Assembly: GCA_050740255.1 (NCBI GenBank)
Contig: JBOICV010000051.1
Coordinates: 1-64,000 of the forward strand
Origin: JBOICV01 sp050740255
GTDB lineage: Bacteria; Pseudomonadota; Gammaproteobacteria; Nevskiales; JBOICV01
Reading direction: 5' to 3'
DNA: 64,000 nt
Notes under the pieces: generated by a model
Told to the model about the DNA's origin: nothing
Seen by the model: the letters and a program-made list of their open reading frames with translations, nothing else
Database searches by the model: none
Position numbers and translations under genes: made by a program
Part shown: one piece after another, positions 51,485 through 59,698 of the stretch
Position numbering within the stretch: position 1 is the stretch's first letter
Layout of the letters: each line of letters starts with the position of its first letter

Positions 51485-52876
51485 TCACGGGCTGAACATC
51501 ACCGCCATTTCGCCGTAGGAGCGCAAGCCGAGTCCGATTCCGTGTTCGAATAATTGCGCCCGTGTCGGCTGCGTTCCCACCAACCCGCCCCAAAGATCGA
51601 AGCCCGGCGCATCAACCCGCGCCAGCTCGGTGTCGAGCCAGGCCCGGCGATCCGCCACTTCTTTTTCCATCGGCCAGTGCGCCGCGGCTGCAAGCGTTTC
51701 GGCGAGCACCGGCTGCTCCGCCCAGCGGGTATGCCAACCCAGCGGATTGAAGCGCGTTGGCGCGAGCTGCAGATCGGCGAGCCGCAAAGCGTTCTGCGCC
51801 GGGTCGTAAGCCAAGTCGCCGGTGAGATGGAGTTTGGCGCGATCGCTCCACCAAGCGTCGTCCCTGCGGCTGCGCACTGTCAAGCTGAGCGCCAGCCGCT
51901 CGCCCGCGGGATACATTTCCAGCTTTTCGATCAGCACTGAACCGGCGGGCAAGCGGATGGCCTGCCCCGCGATTTGCCCGAGCACCCGCTCGGCTGCGTC
52001 CGCGTAAGACAGCACTAAGCGGTGATCCAACACCAGTCGATTCGCTGGTGGTTTACCTTTTTGCAGTTCGGGCAAAGGCAGGCTGCCGCCAGGCGGCGCC
52101 TGCTCGCCCTCCAGCATCAAGGGCTGCGCGCCTATCCAGAAATTGATTCGAATGTCGGTTGCATCGCTGGTGACCGGCTCGAGCCAGGCCGCGTGCGGCC
52201 GCAGCAGCAACCACTGCGGCGGTTCGGCCGGGCGCGGGCTTTTCAGCGCAATGGGCGTCTGTAATTGCTTCCAGCCGGCTTCGGCCAGTTGCCGCAGCTT
52301 GAAGCGTTCGCGCGCGGTTTGTTCGATCTTGGCGCTTTCCTGATTAAGCGCCTTCTGGATATAAGGTTCCAGCCGATCGCCGATGCGGATGCGGAAGGGC
52401 CAGAAGCCGACCCGCGGTTGCCAGTCCCAGCGGAAAGTGGTTTTAACGTCAAGCGCCGGATTCCAGTCGGGCGCGACGTCGAAACGGGCATCCGTAATCA
52501 GGGTGATCTCACCGTCGGTTTCGAGGTCGCCCTCGATCTCGAACTCGAGCGGCAACTCCATATGCAATCTGGCCTTGCGCAGCCACAAGACCAGCGGCCC
52601 ATCGCGCTCCACCGTTACCTGCAGATCCCGGCCCGGGACTTTTACCGTTTCGGCAAACAATTTCTCCGACAGCGATTCGCGCACCGTGGACTTGATCTGC
52701 TCCACCGGCAGCACAAAGGGAATGGCGAGGTAGGCTGCGGGCGCTTCGATTGACGCCGGCGGCGCCAGGGCGCGCTCCGGAGCGGCCGTCAGCGGCATTG
52801 GATAAACCGCGCTGGCAAGCGCGGCCAGAATTGCACCCGCGATTATGACCAGAACTATCAGAGTCCAACGCATCAT
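51485..52876 (-). CDS. DUF4403 family protein
   Basis: 463 residues with an N-terminal membrane anchor (WTLIVLVIIAGAILAALASA) and a long beta-rich periplasmic part. The pattern (LAIPFVLPVEQIKSTV, then DVAPDWNPALDVKTTFRWDW in two parts, and LRLADLQLAPTRFNPLGWHTRWAE in blocks) matches DUF4403, a bacterial family related to lipid-binding SMP/BPI-like folds. Function unknown; a role in moving lipids across the envelope is only inference. Confidence 0.78.
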   Translation of the reverse strand: MMRWTLIVLVIIAGAILAALASAVYPMPLTAAPERALAPPASIEAPAAYLAIPFVLPVEQIKSTVRESLSEKLFAETVKVPGRDLQVTVERDGPLVLWLRKARLHMELPLEFEIEGDLETDGEITLITDARFDVAPDWNPALDVKTTFRWDWQPRVGFWPFRIRIGDRLEPYIQKALNQESAKIEQTARERFKLRQLAEAGWKQLQTPIALKSPRPAEPPQWLLLRPHAAWLEPVTSDATDIRINFWIGAQPLMLEGEQAPPGGSLPLPELQKGKPPANRLVLDHRLVLSYADAAERVLGQIAGQAIRLPAGSVLIEKLEMYPAGERLALSLTVRSRRDDAWWSDRAKLHLTGDLAYDPAQNALRLADLQLAPTRFNPLGWHTRWAEQPVLAETLAAAAHWPMEKEVADRRAWLDTELARVDAPGFDLWGGLVGTQPTRAQLFEHGIGLGLRSYGEMAVMFSP

Positions 52877-52978
52877 CGTTCTACCAGCCTGTAAACGTCG
52901 CGGTTACATCATCGCCTGAATATGGTGCTGAACGCCACGCATTGCTAGGCTACGAGCCCCGTCCCGTTCGATCATCCC

Positions 52979-53908
52979 ATGCGCCGCGTACTGCTTGTTC
53001 TTGCCATCCTGCCGGCTCTTCTGCTCGGCGGCTTCGTCGCCTTTGATCGGCTATTCCCCGAAGCAGCCGCGAATCTCTACATCGGGATGCAGCGTTCGCG
53101 CGCCGATCTTGAACCAAAAAGCGTCGCCATCCCGGGATTCGAGATTGCGTATCTCGAAGGCGGCAGCGGCGAAACCTTGGTGCTCATCCACGGCAGCGGT
53201 GCGGATAAAGGCAACTGGATTCCTATCGCGCGCCATCTCACTCCGCATTACCGCGTCATTGCGCTCGATCTGCCCGGTTACGGCGACAGCAGCAAGCCGG
53301 ACGCGGCGCGTTACCGCATCGCGGAGCAGCTTATCCGGCTTGACCAGTTCTTCGACGCCCTGAAGCTGGACTCGGTGCATCTTGGCGGTAACAGCATGGG
53401 TGGTTTTATCGCAGGAGCTTACGCCGGCACCCATCGGCAGCGCGTGAAGAGTCTCTGGCTGCTGGCGCCCGGCGGTTTGCGTACCGCCAAGGAATCCGAA
53501 GTGCGCCGCATTTATCGCGAGACGGGTCGCTCGCCGCTATTCCCGGAAAAACCCGAAGACTTCGATCGGGTGCTGGAGTTCGTTTTCGCCAAGCCGCCCT
53601 TCATTCCGCATGGCATCAAGACCGTGCTGGCCGCGCGCGCGGTGCGCAACTTCCAGCTTCACAGCCGTATTTATTCCGAGATCGCCAGTGATGACCTGCG
53701 GCTTGAGTATCTGTTGCCCAGTGTTACCGCGCCAACGCTGGTGTTGTGGGGCGATCAGGATCGTGTGCTGGATGTGTCCGGTGCCGAGATCGTGCAGCAG
53801 TTGCTACCGTCGGCCAAGGTCGTCATTCTGACCGGCGTCGGCCATGTGCCGATGATTGAGGCGCCGGCAGCGAGCGCCAAGGCCTTGCTGGATTTTCAGG
53901 CCAGGTGA
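52979..53908 (+). CDS. Alpha/beta hydrolase, membrane-anchored
   Basis: 309-residue alpha/beta hydrolase with an N-terminal hydrophobic anchor (VLLVLAILPALLLGGFVAF). Oxyanion block LVLIHGSGADKGNW, nucleophile GNSMGG (Ser139), an acid-side WGDQDRVLDVS and the catalytic His in GVGHVPMIEAP are intact. It resembles epoxide/ester hydrolases and lipases of the MhpC type. It probably acts on the periplasmic side. Substrate unknown. Confidence 0.88.
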   Translation: MRRVLLVLAILPALLLGGFVAFDRLFPEAAANLYIGMQRSRADLEPKSVAIPGFEIAYLEGGSGETLVLIHGSGADKGNWIPIARHLTPHYRVIALDLPGYGDSSKPDAARYRIAEQLIRLDQFFDALKLDSVHLGGNSMGGFIAGAYAGTHRQRVKSLWLLAPGGLRTAKESEVRRIYRETGRSPLFPEKPEDFDRVLEFVFAKPPFIPHGIKTVLAARAVRNFQLHSRIYSEIASDDLRLEYLLPSVTAPTLVLWGDQDRVLDVSGAEIVQQLLPSAKVVILTGVGHVPMIEAPAASAKALLDFQAR

Positions 53909-53997
53909 GGGCGCGGTCGCATAGATCAATTCAGAATAAGAAACTTCCTAACAATTACTTTTAATTTTTTCCGCATTGCGGCATTCTACGCGGCCTC

Positions 53998-54022
53998 GCG
54001 CTCCGGATGAGCGTGTTTTTTT
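53998..54022 (+). terminator. Hairpin with seven-T tract in the fpr leader
   Basis: GCGCTC (53998-54003) pairs with GAGCGT (54009-54014), one wobble, and is followed by T54016-T54022. Unusually it ends just before the ribosome-binding site and ATG (54032) of the reductase gene. It may terminate the upstream hydrolase transcript or attenuate the reductase gene. A second small dyad, CCGCA-T-TGCGG, is at 53971-53981. Confidence 0.5.
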
Positions 54023-54031
54023 AGAGGCAGC

Positions 54032-55087
54032 ATGAGCATTCACACGGATACGGTTATTGTCGGCGCAGGCCCGGTCGGCCTGTTTCAGGTCTTCGAGCTG
54101 GGCCTGCTGGGCATCCATGCGCATGTGATTGACAGCCTGTCCGCGCCCGGCGGCCAGTGCACCGAGCTGTATCCGGACAAACCCATCTACGACATTCCCG
54201 CGCTGCCCTCGGTCGGCGCGCAGGAGCTGATTGAGCGCCTGCTGGAACAGGGCAAGCCGTTCAATCCGACCTTCCATCTCGGCCAGCAGGTGCAGGAAGT
54301 ACATCCCCTGCCGGGCGGCGGCTTTTATCTGAAAACCAGCAAGGGCACTGAGTTTCACACCAGGACCGTGATCATCGCGGGCGGCGTCGGTGCGTTCCAG
54401 CCGGTGGCGCTGCATGTACCGGGCGTCGAGCGGCATCTCGACCAGCAGGTGTTCTACCGCGTGAAGGATCCCAGCATCCATCACGGCAGGCACGTCGTGG
54501 TGCTGGGCGGCGGCGATTCGGCGCTCGACTGGAGCTTGAATCTGGTTGGGAAAGCGGAAAGCGTGATGCTGATCCATCGCTCGGAGAAGTTCAAGGCGCA
54601 GCCGGCGTCGGTCGAGAAGATGCGCAAGCACTGCGAGCAATGGGATATGCAGTTCCTGCTCGGCAGCGTTAGCGGGATCCACGAGGAAAACGGCCAGCTC
54701 AAGCAGTTGCTGGTGACCGGCGGTGACAGTGTGGTGCGCCGCCTGGACCTGGATCATCTGCTGGTGTTCTTCGGCCTGCATCCCAAGCTCGGTCCGATCG
54801 CCGAGTGGGGCCTGGAGTTGAACAAGCACCAGCTCAAAGTGGACACCGAGAAGTTCGAGACCAATGTGCCCGGCATCTTCGCCGTGGGCGATATCAACTG
54901 GTATCCGGGCAAGAAGAAACTGATTCTGTCTGGCTTTCACGAGGCCGCGCTTGCCGCTTTCGCCATCAAGGCGCGGCTGAATCCGGGTGAAAAGGTGCAT
55001 CTGCAATACACCACCACCAGCCCGATCATGCACCAGCGGCTGGGCGTGGACGATCCGTTCGCTGCCGAAAAGAAGCGCGTCGCGTAG
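54032..55087 (+). CDS. Ferredoxin--NADP reductase, thioredoxin-reductase type
   Basis: 351-residue FAD/NADP flavoprotein of the TrxR-like ferredoxin-NADP reductase group (YumC/TrxR type). FAD-binding GAGPVG at 11-16, GGQCTELYPDKPIYDIP, and NADP-binding GGGDSALDW. The CxxC pair of true thioredoxin reductase is absent, which supports the ferredoxin-reductase call. FAVGDINWYPGKKKLI and a C-terminal YTTTSPIMHQRLGV complete the family pattern. It likely supplies or drains electrons for ferredoxin-dependent enzymes. Confidence 0.9.
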   Translation: MSIHTDTVIVGAGPVGLFQVFELGLLGIHAHVIDSLSAPGGQCTELYPDKPIYDIPALPSVGAQELIERLLEQGKPFNPTFHLGQQVQEVHPLPGGGFYLKTSKGTEFHTRTVIIAGGVGAFQPVALHVPGVERHLDQQVFYRVKDPSIHHGRHVVVLGGGDSALDWSLNLVGKAESVMLIHRSEKFKAQPASVEKMRKHCEQWDMQFLLGSVSGIHEENGQLKQLLVTGGDSVVRRLDLDHLLVFFGLHPKLGPIAEWGLELNKHQLKVDTEKFETNVPGIFAVGDINWYPGKKKLILSGFHEAALAAFAIKARLNPGEKVHLQYTTTSPIMHQRLGVDDPFAAEKKRVA

Positions 55088-55150
55088 ATTTCATTTGCCG
55101 TGTCCGCCCCGTTCAGGGCGAACGGCTGATTTCCGCCGCATAATGCTAGT

Positions 55151-55241
55151 GTAGGAGCGGCTTTAGCCGCGAAGGGGTCGCGACTGAAGTCGCTCCTACA
55201 AATCCGCGCTTTGAGAGCGGGTCGCGCGCGGCGCGCTCCTG
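55151..55241. repeat. REP-like palindromic repeat, copy 2 (GTAGGAGC family)
   Basis: Nearly identical to copy 1 at 486-580 over its first 68 bases (one mismatch) and diverging in the GC-rich second half. It sits between the reductase stop and the yjbQ start; the end of the element is about 30 bases from the yjbQ GTG codon. Confidence 0.8.
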
Positions 55242-55271
55242 GACCAACCCCGCCAGTGTGAGGATGCGGTC

Positions 55272-55691
55272 GTGAAAAGCCATCGCAAAGAACTCTGGTT
55301 CAACACGCCGGACCGCACCGCCTTCATCAACATCACGCCGCAGGTTGAAGAGGCGCTGAGAGAAAGCGGCATTAAGGAAGGTTTGGCGCTGATCAATGCG
55401 ATGCATATCAGCGCCTCGGTCTTCATCAACGATGACGAGTCCGGCCTGCATCAGGATTTCGCCCGCTGGCTGGAACAGCTCGCCCCGCATGAGCCCATCA
55501 AACAGTGGCGGCACAACGACACCGGCGAGGACAACGCCGACTCGCACATCAAGCGCCAGGTGATGGGTCGGGAAGTGGTCGTCGCGATCACCAACGGCAA
55601 GCTCGACTTCGGTCCGTGGGAGCAGATTTTCTACGGCGAATTTGACGGTCGCCGCAAGAAACGCGTGGTGGTGAAAATCATTGGAGAGTAG
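55272..55691 (+). CDS. yjbQ: YjbQ family protein (UPF0047)
   Basis: 139 residues of the UPF0047 family, linked to secondary thiamine phosphate synthase activity. Family block [13 protein letters not shown] replaces the usual H-S/T-xA-x-x-I-NE-x form, followed by [14 protein letters not shown] (metal or substrate His) and [22 protein letters not shown] in parts. GTG start with GAGG upstream. The 3' end overlaps the convergent LysR gene by 14 bases. Confidence 0.88.
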   Translation: MKSHRKELWFNTPDRTAFINITPQVEEALRESGIKEGLALINAMHISASVFINDDESGLHQDFARWLEQLAPHEPIKQWRHNDTGEDNADSHIKRQVMGREVVVAITNGKLDFGPWEQIFYGEFDGRRKKRVVVKIIGE

Positions 55692-56592
55692 TAGCAGTTC
55701 TTGAACACTCCAAACGCACCTGCTCGCGAATAATCTCCGCCAGGCGTGAAGCGGCGCGGCCGGGGTAGTCACGATCGGCGAACACGAGATACAGCGTGGC
55801 CTCGCGGACTGCGCCTTCGGCCAGTGGCAAGGGCTTGAGTTGACCCGACTGGAGTTCCTCGCGGATGTTGTCTTCCGGATACCAGGCAAAACCGTGGCCC
55901 AGCACAGCGGCGCGGATGGACGTAGCCTTGTGCGACACTGTCCAACGTTGCTCGGCGCCCTCCCACACGCCGGCCCGGGTGCGTTGCGTACCGGAGTCGC
56001 GGATCACCAGATGGCGATGCTTGCGCAAGTCGCGATAGTTGAGCCTGCGGCCAAGCTGGTGCAGCGGATGCGAGGGTGCCGCGGCAGCGATGAAACGCAG
56101 GCGCATCAGTGGATCGGCCAGAAAACCCGGCGGCACCAGCGAGACGATGGCCAGATCCACGCGACGTTCGAGCAATAATTCGTCAGTGCCGCCCAGCACC
56201 GATTCATACAGCTCGACGCGCGTTCTGGGATGTTCCCGCCCGAATGCGCCAAAGCATTCGAGTAACAGCCAGGTGGGGAAAATTACCTCCACTGCCAGCT
56301 TCACCTCTGCTTCCCAACCTTGCGCCAGATCCGCCGCACCGTCTTCCAACTGGCTCGCCTCCTCCAGCAGGGTGCGTGCACGCCGGTATAGCACTTGGCC
56401 CGCTTCGGTGAGCACCGCCTTGCGACCCTGAATCCTGAAGGCCTTCAGATCCAGCAGCTTCTCGATTTTCTGCACCGCATAGGTCACCGTAGATTGCGAC
56501 TTGTGCAGTACAGCCGCCGCCTGCGCGTAGCCGCCGGCTTCAACTACGGCCGCTAGCGCACGCCATTGTTCTAAGGTGATTTTTGGATTCAT
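55678..56592 (-). CDS. LysR-family transcriptional regulator
   Basis: 304 residues. N-terminal winged helix ([43 protein letters not shown], given by blocks) and LysR substrate-binding domain from about 95 ([26 protein letters not shown] in parts). Diverges from the azoreductase-DoxX-pirin operon and probably activates it in response to electrophiles or quinones, by analogy with similarly arranged loci. A dyad lies two bases from its start codon. Confidence 0.9.
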   Translation of the reverse strand: MNPKITLEQWRALAAVVEAGGYAQAAAVLHKSQSTVTYAVQKIEKLLDLKAFRIQGRKAVLTEAGQVLYRRARTLLEEASQLEDGAADLAQGWEAEVKLAVEVIFPTWLLLECFGAFGREHPRTRVELYESVLGGTDELLLERRVDLAIVSLVPPGFLADPLMRLRFIAAAAPSHPLHQLGRRLNYRDLRKHRHLVIRDSGTQRTRAGVWEGAEQRWTVSHKATSIRAAVLGHGFAWYPEDNIREELQSGQLKPLPLAEGAVREATLYLVFADRDYPGRAASRLAEIIREQVRLECSRTATTLQ

Positions 56593-56593
56593 T

Positions 56594-56608
56594 ATCTATT
56601 AATTAGAT
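56594..56608. promoter_or_regulatory. LysR-type dyad ATCTA-N5-TAGAT
   Basis: Inverted arms around five bases match the T-N11-A pattern of LysR sites. It is placed two bases upstream of the LysR start codon and about 85 bases upstream of azoR. Likely the autoregulatory/recognition site of the divergent promoter region (56593-56691), which is strikingly AT-rich. Confidence 0.5.
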
Positions 56609-56691
56609 CATATAAGTCGAAATATTCCGCTTTTTTATCTATCAAATCAATACTTAAATAGGCTCACATCCAAATACCACTGGAGTGAGTC

Positions 56692-57312
56692 ATGCCCACA
56701 CTATTGAAGATCAACAGCAGCCTGTACGGTGAAACCGGCCAGTCTTCACAGCTCGCCGAACGCTTTGTACAGATCTGGCGCAAACAGCAGCCCGACGGCC
56801 GCGTCATCGCGCGCGACCTGGGCCAGCAGCCGATCCCACATCTCAGCACCGAGCGTTTCCAGGCTTTCATCACCAAGCCGGAACAGCGCAATGCCGAGCA
56901 GCAGGCGGTCGCCGCGGAGAGTGATGCGCTGATTAATGAGCTGAAGCTGGCCGATGTCATCGTGCTTGGACTGCCGATGTACAACTTCGGCGTACCTTCG
57001 CAGCTCAAAGCCTATTTCGATCACATCGCCCGCGCCGGTCTGACCTTTCGTTACACCGCGAACGGGCCGGAAGGATTGCTAAAGGGCAAGAAGGTTTACG
57101 TGTTCGCCACGCGCGGCGGTCAATACGCCGGCACGGCGCTGGACACGGAAACCCAGTATGTGCGCGACTTCCTCGCCTTCCTCGGCATCACCGACGTCGA
57201 GTTCGTATACGCGGAGGGTCTGGCCATCAGCGCGGAATCGAAGCAGGCTAGTCTGGTCCAAGCTCAGAGTGCGATTAAGCGCCTGACCGAGCCGGCCGCA
57301 CTTGCTGCTTAA
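56692..57312 (+). CDS. azoR: FMN-dependent NADH-azoreductase
   Basis: 206-residue flavodoxin-fold enzyme that reduces azo compounds and quinones with NADH by a two-electron route. N-terminal phosphate-binding region INSSLYGETGQSSQL, PMYNFGVPSQLKAYFDHI and FATRGGQYAG are family blocks. First gene of the azoR-doxX-pirin unit, 28 bases before doxX. Confidence 0.94.
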   Translation: MPTLLKINSSLYGETGQSSQLAERFVQIWRKQQPDGRVIARDLGQQPIPHLSTERFQAFITKPEQRNAEQQAVAAESDALINELKLADVIVLGLPMYNFGVPSQLKAYFDHIARAGLTFRYTANGPEGLLKGKKVYVFATRGGQYAGTALDTETQYVRDFLAFLGITDVEFVYAEGLAISAESKQASLVQAQSAIKRLTEPAALAA

Positions 57313-57339
57313 CGCATTAATCCCACTAGGAGACCTGCA

Positions 57340-57729
57340 ATGAACAAACTCGAACACTCCGCTGAACTCGCCGGCCGCATTCTGCTGGCCGCCATCTTTC
57401 TGCTGGCGGGCCTGAGCAAAATCACCGGCTACGAAGGAACCCAGGCCTATATGGCTTCGGCCGGTGTGCCTGGCATGTTGCTGCCGCTCGTGATTGTGCT
57501 GGAGGTCGGTGGCGCGCTGGCGCTGATTGCGGGTTTCCAGACCCGCCTGGCGGCGCTCGCCTTGGCCGGTTTCAGTCTGCTGACCGCCGCCCTGTTCCAC
57601 AACAAGCTCGGCGATCAGATGCAGTTCGTTCTGTTCTTCAAGAACCTAGCGATCGCCGGCGGCTTTCTGATCGTCGCGGTAAATGGCGCAGGCGCGTGGA
57701 GCCTGGATCGAAAATTTGCCCGAAGCTGA
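57340..57729 (+). CDS. DoxX-family membrane protein
   Basis: 129 residues with four helices (ILLAAIFLLAGLSKITGY, MLLPLVIVLEVGGALALIAGF, LAALALAGFSLLTAALF, LAIAGGFLIVAV in parts) and the DoxX motif GLSKITGYEGT. DoxX/YphA proteins accompany reductases against thiol and electrophile stress. It lies between azoR and pirin, so the three likely form one operon. Confidence 0.9.
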   Translation: MNKLEHSAELAGRILLAAIFLLAGLSKITGYEGTQAYMASAGVPGMLLPLVIVLEVGGALALIAGFQTRLAALALAGFSLLTAALFHNKLGDQMQFVLFFKNLAIAGGFLIVAVNGAGAWSLDRKFARS

Positions 57730-57755
57730 CACCACGAATCTTGAGGAGCTTGATC

Positions 57756-58619
57756 ATGACCACACGCAGCTTGCAACAGGTCATTCCCTCCGTGCCGACT
57801 TCGGACGGCGCGGGCGTCAAGCTGCGCCGCAGCCTCGGCGCGGCGCCGGGTCTGCGGCTCGATCCATTTCTGATGCTGGATGAGTTCTTCTCCGACAACG
57901 CGGATGACTATCTCGCCGGCTTCCCTTCGCATCCGCACCGCGGCTTCGAGACCGTCACCTATATGCTTGACGGCCATATGCGTCACGAAGACCACATGGG
58001 CAACCGCGGCGACCTCGGCCCCGGCGATGTGCAATGGATGACCGCCGCGCGCGGCATCATTCACTCGGAAATGCCCCAGCAGCTCGAGGGGCGCATGCGT
58101 GGTTTCCAGCTCTGGCTCAACCTGCCGGCCAAGGAAAAAATGAAGCCAGCGGCTTACCAAGATATTCCCGCGGCGAAGATTCCGGTCGTCTCCCTGCCCG
58201 GCGGCGGCAGCGTGAAGGTTATCGCCGGCGCTGCAGTGGTAAATGGCGCGACCACGCCCGGACTGGTTCAGGGTGGCAGCACCGAGCCGATTTATTTTGA
58301 CGTCAAGCTGCCCGCGGACGCGCGCTTCGCGCATTCCTTGCCGGCCGCGCATAACGCTTTCCTGTATGTATACGAAGGTTACGTGACCGTCGGACTACGC
58401 AAGCTGCAGAGTCATGCCGCTGGTGTACTTTCGGAAGGCGATAAGTTCGAAGCCGTTGCCGGCCCTGGAGGTGCGCGTTTTATTCTGCTGGCCGGCAAAC
58501 CGCTGCTCGAGCCCATCGTGCAATACGGCCCGTTCGTGATGAATACGCGCGAAGAAATCGAGCAAGCGGTGGCGGACTATCGCGACGGCGTACTGGCCCG
58601 ACCCCACGCCGCCGCCTAG
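57756..58619 (+). CDS. Pirin family protein
   Basis: 287-residue two-cupin protein. The N-terminal cupin has the iron/quercetinase site His59-x-His61 (HPHRGFET), His103 and Glu105 (IIHSE), all intact. Pirins can act as quercetin dioxygenases or modulate redox enzymes. ATG at 57756 chosen, with GAGGAGC upstream; an upstream in-frame ATG at 57696 gives residues that overlap doxX. Third gene of the azoR unit. Confidence 0.92.
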   Translation: MTTRSLQQVIPSVPTSDGAGVKLRRSLGAAPGLRLDPFLMLDEFFSDNADDYLAGFPSHPHRGFETVTYMLDGHMRHEDHMGNRGDLGPGDVQWMTAARGIIHSEMPQQLEGRMRGFQLWLNLPAKEKMKPAAYQDIPAAKIPVVSLPGGGSVKVIAGAAVVNGATTPGLVQGGSTEPIYFDVKLPADARFAHSLPAAHNAFLYVYEGYVTVGLRKLQSHAAGVLSEGDKFEAVAGPGGARFILLAGKPLLEPIVQYGPFVMNTREEIEQAVADYRDGVLARPHAAA

Positions 58620-58662
58620 GACTGATCAGTTTGTTCCTTGGACAATTCGTCTAAGCGCGACT

Positions 58663-58692
58663 ATATTATGACTGACGCGTCAGTCATAATAT
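58663..58692. promoter_or_regulatory. Perfect 30-bp palindrome, TetR-type operator
   Basis: Positions 58663-58677 and 58678-58692 are exact reverse complements. The core TGACTGACGCGTCAGTCA is typical of TetR-family operators. Flanking ATATTATG/CATAATAT supplies AT-rich arms resembling -10 elements. It lies just upstream of a gutted hydrolase gene and of the TetR gene at 59032, and 44 bases after the pirin stop. Confidence 0.85.
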
Positions 58693-58741
58693 GGGTAGGC
58701 CGTGAAATCCGTTATTATACAATGGCATAAGCTATGTTATC

Positions 58742-59045
58742 GTGATGGGGTTGGGGGGCGAACCTGTGCTCATCATGCTCTCCGCGAATCCCGGCGAGAG
58801 CCGCGATTTCGACGCTATCGCCCCCACCCTCGCGCGCCTACGCTGGTTACCAGCGGCAAATACGATCCGGTCATTCCTGCCCGCACCGATGGGCGTTGCG
58901 CAGCCGCCGCCATCCCGGCGCCAGGCAAATCATCATGAATAGCGGTCACGCACCGTTCGCGGAAATCCCTGAGGACTTTCTCGCTGCAATTGAGCCTTTT
59001 CTTGACAGTCTCAAACAACAGGAGCCGGTTCGTGCCACGGGCTGA
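58742..59045 (+). pseudogene. Internally deleted alpha/beta hydrolase
   Basis: The first frame reads EPVLIMLSANPGESRDFDAIAPTLA, the start of an alpha/beta hydrolase (given in parts), with the usual HG before NPG changed to SA. The next frame then reads PTLVTSGKYDPVIPARTDG, from the end of such an enzyme, and a third frame continues IMNSGHAPFAEIPEDFLAAIEPFL to a stop at 59045. The whole middle, including the nucleophile, is gone and at least two frame changes separate the parts. The last codons contain the ribosome-binding site of the TetR gene, showing that the two were once an operon. Confidence 0.78.
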
Positions 59046-59577
59046 TCGCGCCAGCACGCGCCGGCAACTGCTCGCGGCGGGTCTCAATCTCGCGCAACAG
59101 CGGCCGCTGGCGAGCCTGCGTATCGATGATCTGGTACAGGCCGCGGGTGTCGCCAAGGGCACGTTCTACCTGCACTTCAAAGACCGCGCCGAGTATCTGG
59201 TTACGCTGCACAGTAATCTTCACGACGAAGTAATGCGTAACGTGCAGCACGCCGTCGCGGGTCAAGCACCCAGTCTGGAACGGCTGCTGCTAGGCAGCTT
59301 CGCCTATCTCGACGCCTGCCGGCGCGGCCATCCGGTGAAAGCTTTGCTGATGGAAGCGCGAGTCGAACCCGCCATTCAAATGGAAGTGCAAACGCAGAAC
59401 GCCCGCTTTGCTCAACGCGCCGAGCGTGAGTTCGCCGCTGCGCGCTGGCCAGAGTCCCGCCAGGCTGCGCGCCTGTGGGTCGGCATGATGGTGGAAGCGG
59501 CGCTGGCAGAGGCAGAGGCCAACGCGCCGCTGCCTGAAATCCGTAGCAATTTGCGGCGTTTTCTGAATTTCGCCTGA
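59032..59577 (+). CDS. TetR-family regulator
   Basis: 181 residues from a GTG with AGGAG seven bases upstream. The N-terminal HTH (about 25-50, LRIDDLVQAAGVAKGTFYLHFKDRAEYL in parts) is intact. The C-terminal helical ligand domain ends in RSNLRRFLNFA. It overlaps the end of the decayed hydrolase and presumably binds the perfect palindrome at 58663-58692. Its ligand is unknown; the lost hydrolase suggests an ester-type compound. Confidence 0.88.
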   Translation: MPRADRASTRRQLLAAGLNLAQQRPLASLRIDDLVQAAGVAKGTFYLHFKDRAEYLVTLHSNLHDEVMRNVQHAVAGQAPSLERLLLGSFAYLDACRRGHPVKALLMEARVEPAIQMEVQTQNARFAQRAEREFAAARWPESRQAARLWVGMMVEAALAEAEANAPLPEIRSNLRRFLNFA

Positions 59578-59698
59578 TCCCACCTTCTCGGGCCTCGTAG
59601 CACCCCACCTGCCTAAACTGGCCCAGCCGCGTTAGGCTGTGCGTACAGAATCAGCGGGCCACCCAGGCCGCGTCTCACTATTAGATCCGGAGAGGTCC

